NCBI GenBank assembly: GCA_039105265.1 | Contig: JAPFFF010000012.1 | Coordinates: 5,332,001 to 5,396,000, forward strand | DNA: 64,000 nt | Reading direction: 5' to 3' | Source of the DNA: Tritrichomonas musculus | Taxonomy: Eukaryota > Parabasalia > Tritrichomonadida > Tritrichomonadidae | Part shown: one piece after another, positions 9,113 through 18,640 of the stretch | How positions within the stretch are numbered: the first letter of the stretch is position 1 | Layout of the letters: each line of letters starts with the position of its first letter | Program-made: the position numbers and the translations under genes | Notes under the pieces: generated by a model | Seen by the model: only the letters and a program-made list of their open reading frames with translations | Told to the model about the DNA's origin: nothing | Database searches by the model: none

Positions 9113-10777
9113 TTAGTTTTTGAAAGTTGATGCCATATTAATTATTTCATCATCAAGAAAATGAGAAAAATCATCTATTTTTACCGATTGTTTGATTAGT
9201 ACTTTGTTTAGCTTGCTGATTTTATTTTCATTATTTGCTTTTTGCAAAGATTTAAGCAAACTCTTAGAATAAATAACAAAGCAAAGCGATGACAAATCAT
9301 CATTAACTATGACCCAATTGAAATTTAATTCTATTTTAACGCATTTATCATTGATTTCAACTTTTTTCTTATATATTTTCTCATCTTTTTCATACATGAT
9401 TGGCACACTTAAAAGAAAAGTGCAATTGTTGTGGCATTTTTGTGATATTGTTATTCCAACTTTTTTACAATTCTCTTCAATTTCATTAACAATCAAAACA
9501 GGAAAACCAACATTTCTTAACCAAGGATTAAAAAATGAATTGAAATCTTTTTTCATAGTTGAATTGGCTATTGAAATAAAATCATTAACTTCAACACTTC
9601 TATTTTTGAATTCATTCAAATAATTCGAGCAAATTTCGTAAAATGATTTTTCACCTACCAAATCATAAAACATTTTCACAACAAAGGCTCCTTTGGCATA
9701 TACCAAATTATGGAACAAGGTAACAAAATTAACTTTGGATTCTTCAGGAACAATCAATCCTTCATTGTAGTATTGGAGACAACTGACAGATTCATTTTTG
9801 GCAAAAAGGTGAAATGCATCCAATTCTTTATTGTAATCATTCAAAATCAAGAATTGAATAAACTCAGCAAAGCCTTCATTCAACCATAATGAATCCCAAT
9901 ATTTGATAGAAACAAGATCACCAAACCATTGATGAGTGATTTCATGCATAACAAGAGTTGTATGAAATAAATGCCTCTGTGAATAGGTGAAGTCATTAAG
10001 AGTAATCAAACCATAGTTTTCCATGCCTCCAGGGAATCCGTATGTTGAAAGTAGTTGAAGACGTGGCAATTCGTATTTTACTCCAAATTTGTTCTCAAGC
10101 CAATTGAGTGTGAAGATTGCAATATCAAGATATTTATAGAGTAGTTTTTCTCTGCCAGTGCTTGCAAAGAATTCGACTATTGTGCCACTTTTGGTTGATC
10201 CAATAATTGATGAAAAGTGTCCAATGCAAATGCATAGTAAATATGAACACATTCGGGGAGTTTGATAAAATGATACCTCTTTTTCATTTTCTATGGATTG
10301 AATGCTTTTAACCGACATATTAGATATTGCTGTTAAATGTGATGGAATAAGCAGCCTAACCGAAAATGAAGATCGAATACATGGCTCGTCAAAGCATGGA
10401 AGTAATTTTCTTGCTCCTCTTGGTTCAAAATCTGTGAAATAATTGCCATTACAAATAAAAAAACCTTGATTATATCCTTGATTTGGTGTAACTTGGTACT
10501 CAATTGTGATTGGATATGAATCAAAATCCATTTTTATATTTTTTGATCTTTTGATTATTAATTTGGGATAATCAATTTTATATTTAAGATCAATATTATT
10601 TTGCATAATTCTTTTGATTTGTATACTAGGATCAATATTTAGATACAATTTTGTATTAGTTTGTTGTTTTTGAAATGTAATAGTTACTATAGCATCAAAA
10701 GGATATTGGTTTTCGACAATGTGCATATATAAATCATAATGAACTGGAATGTAATTTTGTGGTAATCTATCTTCCAT
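9113..10777 (-). CDS. M1 family aminopeptidase (short form)
   Basis: 554 residues from an ATG at 10777. The M1 landmarks are complete: the exopeptidase motif GGMEN (250-254), the zinc site HEITH (H278, E279, H282) with third ligand E301 in LWLNEGFAE, and a candidate transition-state Tyr at Y360 (VYAKGA). Such enzymes remove N-terminal residues from peptides using zinc. The chain opens with the usual N-terminal beta domain (LPQNYIPVHYDLYM), has the thermolysin-like domain to about 430, a small beta domain to about 510, and then stops. The large C-terminal helical domain of typical 850-900 residue members is missing apart from about 40 residues. No signal peptide is visible, so it is probably cytosolic. 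Family and zinc site are firm; activity without the C-terminal domain is open. Confidence 0.93.
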   Translation of the reverse strand: MEDRLPQNYIPVHYDLYMHIVENQYPFDAIVTITFQKQQTNTKLYLNIDPSIQIKRIMQNNIDLKYKIDYPKLIIKRSKNIKMDFDSYPITIEYQVTPNQGYNQGFFICNGNYFTDFEPRGARKLLPCFDEPCIRSSFSVRLLIPSHLTAISNMSVKSIQSIENEKEVSFYQTPRMCSYLLCICIGHFSSIIGSTKSGTIVEFFASTGREKLLYKYLDIAIFTLNWLENKFGVKYELPRLQLLSTYGFPGGMENYGLITLNDFTYSQRHLFHTTLVMHEITHQWFGDLVSIKYWDSLWLNEGFAEFIQFLILNDYNKELDAFHLFAKNESVSCLQYYNEGLIVPEESKVNFVTLFHNLVYAKGAFVVKMFYDLVGEKSFYEICSNYLNEFKNRSVEVNDFISIANSTMKKDFNSFFNPWLRNVGFPVLIVNEIEENCKKVGITISQKCHNNCTFLLSVPIMYEKDEKIYKKKVEINDKCVKIELNFNWVIVNDDLSSLCFVIYSKSLLKSLQKANNENKISKLNKVLIKQSVKIDDFSHFLDDEIINMASTFKN

Positions 10778-11055
10778 TGTATTTTATAATGTGATTTGAA
10801 ATTTTGACTTCTCAATTTTTTCAAACTTTTTCAATGCAGAGAAAATTTCAACAGACCAAGTTAGAATTTCAATGATTCAAGCTTTTGAAAAGTGATAAAA
10901 ATAAATTGTATCTAAATATTAATTAAATTATTGAATCGATGCACTGATATTTATGTATAAAAATAAATGATCAAAAAACAATCTCGAGAATCAGATAATA
11001 TCAATCCTATTATTGTCTTTTTTATTCATTAATAAAAAACTTCTTAAGTAAACTT

Positions 11056-11851
11056 TTATTCTGATATATTTAAGAAAGGTCTAATGTCAGACCATACAGC
11101 TTCAAAATTAGTATGAAAAACAGTATGTGGACCATTTACTATTATTGCAAGTTGGGCGTTTGGAATCATTTTATAAGCATTTATGACTGTATCTAATGGA
11201 GCATGGGAGTCAACTTCCCCTGCAATAACAAGCGTTGGACATTGAATTTTGGAAAATATATTTTTACTAATTAATTCATTACTTAGGAAATTGCTAAAAA
11301 CATCAAGATAATTTTGTAATTTATCTGGTTCAGGACATAATTCAAGTTTTTCTTTTACAAATTCTGGATCTTGTTTTTGTAAATCTGCAATTTTTATGGA
11401 AGGTATCGTTTTCAATCCTGGAATGTTCTCGCCTGCACCTATCGTTATCATTTTCTTAACTCGGTCTGGGAACATTGTAGCTATTTTATTCGCAACGCAT
11501 CCTCCATCTGAAAAACCTAAAATTGTAAAAGGTTCTTTGGTCACTTCATTTACTACTGCCATCATATCATTAGCTTTTTATTCGTATATCATCTTTTTCG
11601 TTCCAATTTCTGATTTTCAATGTCCTCGAGAACTTGGTGATATAACTAAATATAACTAAAATAATGGATTTACCTAATTCATAAGGGAATCCAACCATTG
11701 CACCATGTAAAACAAGAATTGGTTCTCCTTTCCCATATATTTCATAATAAATTTTTGCATCATCTGCTTTTACACTATGAGAACAGTTTTGATTGTTTCC
11801 ATATGGTATTTTACTGGCATAATATATGCTATCTTGCAAGAAATAGCGCAT
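11056..11851 (-). pseudogene. Alpha/beta hydrolase, broken
   Basis: The 5' part (ATG at 11851) has the oxyanion-hole region (EPILVLHGAMVG). The 3' part (11056-11565) has the nucleophile elbow GFSDGG, the acid region (AGEVDSHAP) and the catalytic His (GPHTVFH). Between them the frame fails. The 10-bp unit TATAACTAAA occurs twice in tandem at 11641-11660 on the + strand, shifting the frame, and two stop codons follow where homologues would read RGHGKSE and YEQKAND. The gene thus has three lesions in about 100 bp but well-kept catalytic motifs on either side, which suggests recent loss. The intact family member would be a soluble serine hydrolase of about 260 residues; the substrate cannot be told. 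Confidence 0.82.
11641..11660. repeat. 10-bp exact tandem duplication
   Basis: TATAACTAAA occurs twice back to back inside the hydrolase pseudogene. A 10-bp insertion shifts the frame, so it is probably one of the inactivating events. Confidence 0.8.
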
Positions 11852-12318
11852 ATATATAAAAAAAAAATTGAATAAATTATTTTATCGTATACACAAAAAA
11901 TTGTGTATAATATTTATTATTTTCAATAAGTTTTTTCAATATTCTAAGATTTTATAAAATCATATTTCTTTTTTTTTATTGCATGATAACAAATGCAACG
12001 AAGAAAAATAGTAGTGTTTTCCAAAGGAAAATGAATTAAAACATAATATTATGTTAAATATTTGCAAAACTAATCTCTTTTTTGTCATAAAAAAATAATA
12101 TTATGTTAAAATATTTGCAAAACAAATTGAATATTATTATTTGAATTTTCTTCAAATTGTTTTTTTTGAAGAATCACAATTTGTTTAAGACATTCTCATA
12201 ATCTTCAAATAAACTTATAAGACTTTCAAACTAGTTAAATATAAAATAAATTTTATTTTCGTAAAATATTTAACGTATATCATTTAAAAAGTGGGAATAT
12301 ACGTTTATATGTTTAAAG
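11852..12318. other. AT-rich intergenic region with a direct repeat
   Basis: A 467-bp spacer between two divergently oriented units. A near-identical 28-bp segment (beginning ATAATATTATGTTAAA) occurs at 12044-12071 and 12096-12123. A TCATTT initiator-like motif lies near 12278, upstream of the kinase gene. Confidence 0.5.
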
Positions 12319-15300
12319 ATGAAAGTAATTGAAGGAATTAGAACTCTTAAGATATTTGACGTCAGCGATATCAATCGTTATAAAGTAACAAATCAAATTT
12401 CGATGGGTTCCTCGTATGACATTTTCCAAGTTGTTGAAAAAGAAACAAAACAAAAATATGTATTCAAAATATTAAAGCCAAGCAAAGAAAATAATTATTC
12501 TGACGAAGAAGATTATTCCTACGAAGAAGAAGACTCGATATCTGACTCGAATCACAAAGAAATAAAAAGATTTGTATCATCCGCAGATATTATGTCGACT
12601 CTTAACTCGCCATTTATTCTCAAAATAATCGGTCTTTGTGTTAATTTTGTCTATAGAAAAATTACAACAGCAGCAATGTTTTTAGAATATTGCCAAAATG
12701 GCTCAATGGATGAATTTTTACTAAAAGAAAAAAATAACGATTTTTCACCACAATGGAACGACACAAAAAAGTTTATTTGTATCTATGCAATTGCTGTAGC
12801 CATGTCTTACATGCATTCGCAAAAAATTCTTCATCTTGACCTCAATCCAAAAAACATTTTGCTTGATGAAAATTTGCATCCAAAAATTTGTGATTTTTGG
12901 GCATCAAAAAAAATGAGAAAAAGTGACACATCATCCCAAGAAGATGATTGTTCAAAAGTAGATGGTGATATTCCATATATGGCGCCTGAATTGTTATGTG
13001 AAAAGGATTATTCAACGCCAGCCGACGTCTACTCGTTTGGCGTCACTGTTCATGAGATTTTAACGGGCGAAAGGCCGATAGAAGGCGGTCTTCAAGGCAT
13101 TCAAAAAATAATGAGAGCAGGTGGGAAAATTAAATTATCTGAGAAAATCCCAAAATCTTATCAAGAACTGATTTTGAAGTGTTTGTCATTTGATCCTCAC
13201 AAAAGACCCACTTTTTCTGAGATCGTCTCAATTTTGAGAAATGATAAAAGTTTCATTACTGACAATTCTGTTAATGAGGATGAGTTTCTGAAGTTTTGCA
13301 AATATGCTGACTTGGGGCACCCCAAACCAAAACCAGAAGAAAAGAGATTAGAAATCAAAATAAAACCAATAAAAATGTCACTTTTTAAAAGAGGTGAATT
13401 AATTGGTAAAGGTGAATTTTCTAATGTTTACAGAATTGTAGAAAATAGAACGCAAAATAGTTATGCTGCTAAGATCAACATGTTAGAAATTGAAGTTGAA
13501 AGTGCACTTCATCTTCATAACATAACACGTGAGATTAACATCCTATCAAAATTGAATTCGAATTCAATTTTGAGATTCGTCGGTTATAGTGAAAATGACT
13601 TCGATCAAAAATTAAGACCAACAATTGTTACCGAGCTCGCTAGAAAAGGCTCGTTGGATCAAATGATCAAATTGGAAAGTAAAGGTTCTGCTGATCCGAA
13701 ATGGAACGATACAAAGAAGTTGATAAGCATCTATGGAATTGCTTATGGAATGTCTTACTTACATTCACTCGGCATTCTTCATAGAGACTTGAAACCAGAG
13801 AATATTTTTTTAGATGATTCTTTGTTTCCTAAAATTGGCGGTTTTCGTTCATCTAAAGAAATTGTTAGCAATGATGAATGTGAGTTGGTTGGAACTCCTT
13901 CTTATTGGTCCCCTGAATTCTTTAAAAAAGGAGTCTATCAGAAGCCCTGTGATGTCTATTCTTTCGCCCTGATTGTGTATCAAATATTGACACTCGAGGA
14001 ACCTTTTAAAGGTTTCGATTTTTACGATCTGTTGATAAATGTGACGGACGGTTATCGGCCTGAAATTGATTCAAGTGTCCCTGATTGCTACTGCGATTTG
14101 ATTGAGCAATGTTGGTCGCAGGATCCGTCCGAAAGACCAACTTTTGACGAGATCGTTGACGACCTCAAAACAAATCCTGATTTCATTACAAGTTCGGTGG
14201 ATCAAGACGAGTTCATCAGATACACGAATTACTTGCTACAACCTGCAAGTAATAAAATAAAGAAAGAACATGACAATGCACCTCAGGGTAATGAAAGTCC
14301 CCCTCAAAACAAAATAAACGTGCTCCAAAATAAAGCAAGCTCGCCTCAAAATGACGGAAATGCATCTCAGTATAAAGAAAACGTTCCCCAAAATAGAGAA
14401 ACTTCTCCTCAGAATAGAGCAATCAATCCTCAAGCTAAAGTAAATGATCCTCAGAATAGAGCAAATATGCCTCAAGCTAAAGTAAATGATCCTCAGAATA
14501 ATGCAAATTTGCCTCAAGCTAAAATTGCTCCAACAGATAAAGAAAGTATACCTCAGCAAAAAGCAAATGTCATTCAAAATAAAGGAAATGCGCCTCCTCA
14601 ATCTAATGAAAATGTTCGCCAAATAAAAGCAGCCTCTCCCCAAACTAACGAAAATTCCACTCAAGGTAAGGCAACTTCTCCTCAAGCCAAAGCGGAAGCT
14701 CCTCAAACTAAAGGAAATGTTCTCCAAAACAGTGTAAACTCCCCTCAAACAAATGAAAATGTCCCTCAGAATAGAGTAAGTTTCCTTCAGAATAAGTCTA
14801 ATGTGCCTCAAAATAAAGTAGCTGCTCCTCAATCTAATGAAAATGTATGTCAAACGAAAGTAAATGTACTCCAAAATAAGAACAATGTTCCTCAAACTCA
14901 AGTAAATGCGCCTCAGAACAAAGTAAATGTACTCCAAAATAGAGCAAATGTTCCTCAAACTCAAGTAAATATGTATCAAAATAAGTCAAATGCGCCTCAG
15001 AGTAAAGTAGCTGCTCCTCAATCTAATGAAAATGTACGTCAAACGAAAGTAAATGTACTCCAAAATAAGAACAATGTTCCTCAAACTCAAGTAAATGCGC
15101 CTCAGAGCAAAGTAAATGTGCTTCAAAATAAGGCGAATGTTCCTCAAACTCAAGTAAATATGTATCAAAATAAGTCGAATGTGCCTCAAACTAAAGTAGC
15201 TGCTCCTCTGTATAGTGAAAATAAGAAGGAGCAAACAACCGACAAGCACGAGGAAGAATTTGAGGAAGAGGAAGAAACCATTTCAATGGAATATTCAGAG

Positions 15301-16683
15301 CAAGCAGATGAATCAGAATCAACGAATACATTTGAATCCGACAGAATGGACTGTATTGAAACCGCCAATAAGTTCGCTATTGAGCCGAAGAAGTCAATTT
15401 TAGTCCAGCAAAATCCAAGAAGGAAGAAGTTTGAAGCTCTAAAGAAAATAATGACATATTCAGAGGCAGCGTCGATGAACACCGACTACTCAGACGACAC
15501 TGGCAAAATGACAAAAATGGTCCAGAAAGGAGACAATGTGCAACTAGTAATAGAGTCTGCATTTGATGATGATGATGACGATTACGTTCCAGTTAAGCGT
15601 GCCAAGAAGAGAAGGCGAAACAAAATTTCAGGAAAAGCAAAAAAAGTAGATAAAAAGCCGAAGCCTTCTCCAGAACCAAAAGAGCCTGTGGAAGAAGAAG
15701 ATGGATGCATTCTTCAGCTCTACGTACAATCAGACAGTCCACCGCGAGTTGTTAAAGTTGACAATTCAGACGGCAACAAAAAGTTTACAAAGTCACAAAG
15801 GCCAAGACGGCTTCGTAAACGTTCTCCTCAAACCAACAACCAAGTCATAAGAATCTTAGTTCAATCTGACGAATCAGACCCACCTGAGAGAGAAACCAAG
15901 TATCAACCCCCGACAAAAGTGTCAAAATATCAGCCTATTTCACAAAAAGATTCAAAAATTCAAACGAGTACTCAAAAAGTTCAACCAAGTATTCAAAAAT
16001 TTCAATCAGGTGCTCAAAAAGTTCAACCAAGTATTCAAAAACTTCAATCAGGTGCTCAAAAAGTTCAATTTAGTCTTCAAAAAGATAAAGATCAAAAAGT
16101 TCAAACGGCTGCTCCTAAAGAAAAAGAGAAAAAATACGTCGCTTTCTCGTCTTCAAAAGGAAATTACAATTTCCTCTCAAAAAGAGAAATCGAAATCACG
16201 AAGGCAAGCATGGCTGCCGGAGCGAAAGATAAGCAGGCGCAAGTGCATTCGCCATTGAAGCCCTATTCTAGTCGTTATGATCCTGATGTTTTTATCTCGC
16301 CTCTTCTGTCGCCAACGCGGCCTGTGAAGCCCGTTTATGGAATGACTCCTGATCCGATCAAATTGACGGTTACATTGAAAGATATTGGCCTTGAAGGTCT
16401 TGATTCGCCTGTTCCAAACAAGGCTTCAGACAACAGGAAGCAAATCGTCGAAGATAATAAAAAGAAGCAAGAATCACAAACGAATCCTCTGGTGCCGCTG
16501 AGAAAATCGCAGAATGACGCGAAAATGTTCAGCCCAAGAAGCAATACGAAGCCTGTCAGTTTGCTTTCGTCAGCAAAATACGTACAAAAGCCTCACACAA
16601 TCATTCCAAAGGCAAGTCCGAGAGCAAGTCCAAGAGGAATTAGATTCGGATCGCCAAATAAAGCTATTAAAGCTAATGATTAG
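12319..16683 (+). CDS. Tandem pseudokinase with long heptad-repeat and basic tail
   Basis: 1454 residues. The first kinase-like domain (about 19-310) has K50, HLDLNPKN at 172-179 and DFW at 192-194, then MAPE. The glycine loop is not recognisable, the catalytic-loop Lys is Asn and the DFG Gly is Trp. The second domain (about 356-640) has a good loop GKGEFSNVY, K385 and HRDLKPEN (488-495), but DFG reads GFR (508-510), so the metal-binding Asp is lost. Both are therefore probably inactive or strongly altered. Residues about 650-970 are Pro/Gln/Asn heptads of the type NKVNVPQ. An acidic patch, a basic cluster near 1093 (KRAKKRRRNK, a possible nuclear signal), a 14-residue repeat (QKVQPSIQKFQSGA twice) and a Ser/Pro/Lys-rich end follow. 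It is likely a scaffold or regulator; a nuclear site is inference. Confidence 0.9.
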   Translation: MKVIEGIRTLKIFDVSDINRYKVTNQISMGSSYDIFQVVEKETKQKYVFKILKPSKENNYSDEEDYSYEEEDSISDSNHKEIKRFVSSADIMSTLNSPFILKIIGLCVNFVYRKITTAAMFLEYCQNGSMDEFLLKEKNNDFSPQWNDTKKFICIYAIAVAMSYMHSQKILHLDLNPKNILLDENLHPKICDFWASKKMRKSDTSSQEDDCSKVDGDIPYMAPELLCEKDYSTPADVYSFGVTVHEILTGERPIEGGLQGIQKIMRAGGKIKLSEKIPKSYQELILKCLSFDPHKRPTFSEIVSILRNDKSFITDNSVNEDEFLKFCKYADLGHPKPKPEEKRLEIKIKPIKMSLFKRGELIGKGEFSNVYRIVENRTQNSYAAKINMLEIEVESALHLHNITREINILSKLNSNSILRFVGYSENDFDQKLRPTIVTELARKGSLDQMIKLESKGSADPKWNDTKKLISIYGIAYGMSYLHSLGILHRDLKPENIFLDDSLFPKIGGFRSSKEIVSNDECELVGTPSYWSPEFFKKGVYQKPCDVYSFALIVYQILTLEEPFKGFDFYDLLINVTDGYRPEIDSSVPDCYCDLIEQCWSQDPSERPTFDEIVDDLKTNPDFITSSVDQDEFIRYTNYLLQPASNKIKKEHDNAPQGNESPPQNKINVLQNKASSPQNDGNASQYKENVPQNRETSPQNRAINPQAKVNDPQNRANMPQAKVNDPQNNANLPQAKIAPTDKESIPQQKANVIQNKGNAPPQSNENVRQIKAASPQTNENSTQGKATSPQAKAEAPQTKGNVLQNSVNSPQTNENVPQNRVSFLQNKSNVPQNKVAAPQSNENVCQTKVNVLQNKNNVPQTQVNAPQNKVNVLQNRANVPQTQVNMYQNKSNAPQSKVAAPQSNENVRQTKVNVLQNKNNVPQTQVNAPQSKVNVLQNKANVPQTQVNMYQNKSNVPQTKVAAPLYSENKKEQTTDKHEEEFEEEEETISMEYSEQADESESTNTFESDRMDCIETANKFAIEPKKSILVQQNPRRKKFEALKKIMTYSEAASMNTDYSDDTGKMTKMVQKGDNVQLVIESAFDDDDDDYVPVKRAKKRRRNKISGKAKKVDKKPKPSPEPKEPVEEEDGCILQLYVQSDSPPRVVKVDNSDGNKKFTKSQRPRRLRKRSPQTNNQVIRILVQSDESDPPERETKYQPPTKVSKYQPISQKDSKIQTSTQKVQPSIQKFQSGAQKVQPSIQKLQSGAQKVQFSLQKDKDQKVQTAAPKEKEKKYVAFSSSKGNYNFLSKREIEITKASMAAGAKDKQAQVHSPLKPYSSRYDPDVFISPLLSPTRPVKPVYGMTPDPIKLTVTLKDIGLEGLDSPVPNKASDNRKQIVEDNKKKQESQTNPLVPLRKSQNDAKMFSPRSNTKPVSLLSSAKYVQKPHTIIPKASPRASPRGIRFGSPNKAIKAND
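14270..15227 (+). repeat. In-frame 21-bp (heptad) repeat array
   Basis: About 45 units of 7 codons, consensus close to N-K-x-N-x-P-Q, code for the middle of the tandem pseudokinase. Frame and Gln codons (CAA and CAG) are kept throughout, while other positions vary, so the repeat is maintained as protein. Confidence 0.85.
14812..15189 (+). repeat. 189-bp direct duplication (nine heptads, two copies)
   Basis: The blocks 14812-15000 and 15001-15189 encode the same nine heptads with only a few differences (for example VCQ versus VRQ, APQN versus APQS). They point to recent unequal exchange inside the heptad array. Confidence 0.85.
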
Positions 16684-16989
16684 CAAAACTGTATTTTTTT
16701 TCCCCTTAAAAATGTTTTTATTTAAAAAAAAATTAAAGTGTTTTCCATAAAATATTTCTTTTTGATTTTTTTTTTTTTTTAAAGAACATAAAGTAGAGAT
16801 ATTTTATCGATCATCAAATGGGAACGGCCCTCAGAATTTTTTTCTGATATAAAAATAAGCTTATCTTAAAAAATATTTTATATAATAAAATATTTTAAGT
16901 TAAAATAATTCAAACATATTATATATAAATTAAATATATTAATTAAAATATTATTGAAGTTATATATTTTAGAGGAAAAAATAAAATTT
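16684..16989. other. AT-rich spacer
   Basis: A 306-bp 3' flank of the tandem pseudokinase gene with homopolymer runs. No gene or repeat is seen. Confidence 0.5.
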
Positions 16990-17207
16990 TACCCTTTCAA
17001 ATCTTCCTTTTTTAGAATTGCAGGGACGATCAAAATAAACGTACATGGCATATCAACTTTTTCTTAGTATGGTGAAAAATAAAAAGTGACATATAAAAAA
17101 TAATAAAATGGCTGACCTTTTTTTCAACTTTTCTAGCTCTTAGATTCAATGATTTTCATTGTTTATTATTCAATAAGAATTTATATGACTAATATATACT
17201 CTTTGTT

Positions 17208-17510
17208 ATTCATAATTTTCAACTTTTCAAACTCAATTTCAACATCTCAATAATCAAGTCCCCGCTGGGCACAAGGACAATTTCAACGTTACTTACTTGT
17301 TCTCTCGATCATTCTAAACCGCTCATTCTTCATAATTTTCAACTTTTCAAACTTAATTTCAACATCTCAATAATCAAGTCCCTGCTGGGCACAAGAGCAA
17401 TTTCAACGTTATTTACTTGTTCTCTCAATCATTCTAAGCGGCTTTTTATTCCAAATTTTCAAATTTTCTGATTCATAATCAGCATCTCATCAATTATTTT
17501 CTTTACTTGA
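17208..17510. repeat. 120-bp tandem repeat, two full copies and a degenerate third
   Basis: Copies start with CATAATTTTCAACTTTTCAAA at 17211 and 17331; a drifted third begins near 17451. The units share TCAAGTCCC(C/T)GCTGGGCACAAG, the most GC-rich part of this neighbourhood. There is no coding potential in a shared frame. It may be an internal subrepeat of the surrounding transposon. Confidence 0.8.
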
Positions 17511-18182
17511 CTATTAGAACAACCAAAAAATATTTATATGTATAAATAAAAAAATCAAAAAGCTTTAAATGCAATTTCTTTGTGATATATTTTTATTTTT
17601 TAGTAAAATTATGAAAATTATTTATCCAAAATTTGTAATAATAATGCTTGTTATTTGATCACAAATATTTATTTATTTTTGAAGTTCAAATAGTACATAT
17701 CAAGGTACACATTGAGTTCAGATTGTTTTTTTGTTTTAATATAATAAACATAAAACCGAAAGTTGAAATGAGAAAGTATCTTATTTTATTTTTTATTATG
17801 AGTATGATAATTTGATATAACTCTTTGGACGAGCGGAGAATTAGTTTTAGAGATTTATTGAAGTAAAAAAACAAACTTTTTCTGATGTAATTTGGTCGCA
17901 AATCTCATGCAATGCCTGATTGATATTAAAATTATTAATTTTTAATTTAAATCATAAAATGAAATATATTAGTAAAAATAAAAATAACTGCATATCAAAA
18001 ATCAAATAAAATCAAAACTAAGCATTGATTTTGTATTTTTGAAGATATTCTGAAAAACTTCAAAAAACAGATTTTCATGAAAGTAAATTTTTCTTTAAGA
18101 GTATATTATTATTAGTTTAATTTTTGAATTTTAAGTCATTCCTATAATTATATATTGAGATAAAATAAAAACAAAATCAACC

Positions 18183-18450
18183 ATGAACGAACTTTTTGAA
18201 AGAAAAAATATATTTCTGCAATTTGCCTCAAAAAAACAGAATTTCATATTATTTAATGAACTTTTGTATAAGGAAGCATGGGATAATCTTCGAAACACAT
18301 AAAGATATTCAAGATTAATTAAAAATATTTTTGAAGCATGCGACAAACTAATACGTAGAAATCATAAAGCTCTTGGTGCTAATAATATATTCCAGAGGAT
18401 ATTTGATAAAAACAAAGAGAGACTTAGAAAAATAAAAATTATTTACCTTT
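18183..18450 (+). pseudogene. Transposase C-terminal relic
   Basis: Translates as MNELFERKNIFLQF, then NELLYKEAWDNL, a stop, and LIKNIFEACDKLI. The pattern AWDNL followed by a short helix with a regularly spaced LI resembles the last part of Tc1/mariner transposases (…W..I....I..L...…R). It lies inside the TA-flanked inverted repeats, which supports the assignment. Confidence 0.5.
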
Positions 18451-18640
18451 TTTTATTCTAAACGTACATAAAATGTAACCACAAAGGAAAATTGAAAGAA
18501 AAAAAAATATAAAACTTTTTGTATTCATAGAAACTTTTCTTTTTTTCTGAGAAAAATTATTTTTATTCAAATTATTCAGAGTTTTTATTTCTTGACATAC
18601 AAATCCCCGCAATTCTAAAAAAGGAAAATTTGACAGGGTA

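Larger units (their letters stand above)
16992..18638. mobile_element. Decayed Tc1/mariner-type transposon, about 1.65 kb
   Basis: The ends are inverted repeats of about 35 bp with three mismatches. The left reads CCCTTTCAAATCTTCC from 16992 and the right, on the - strand, reads CCCTGTCAAATTTTCC from 18638; both continue TTTTTTAGAATTGC. TA flanks each end (16990-16991 and 18639-18640), the target duplication of the Tc1/mariner superfamily. Inside, 18183-18450 reads on the + strand like the C-terminus of such a transposase (NELLYKEAWDNL...LIKNIFEACDKLI), with an in-frame stop. No other transposase part is readable, so the element is long dead. A 120-bp tandem repeat (17208-17510) lies within it. 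Confidence 0.7.

Noticed and set aside
14236-15249. Long open frames on the - strand across the heptad array
   Set aside because: They are mirror frames created by the repetitive codons of the + strand gene (repeating SLRNI-like text).
17686-18346. Two - strand open frames of 71 codons
   Set aside because: They fall inside the decayed Tc1/mariner-type element, antisense to its transposase relic.
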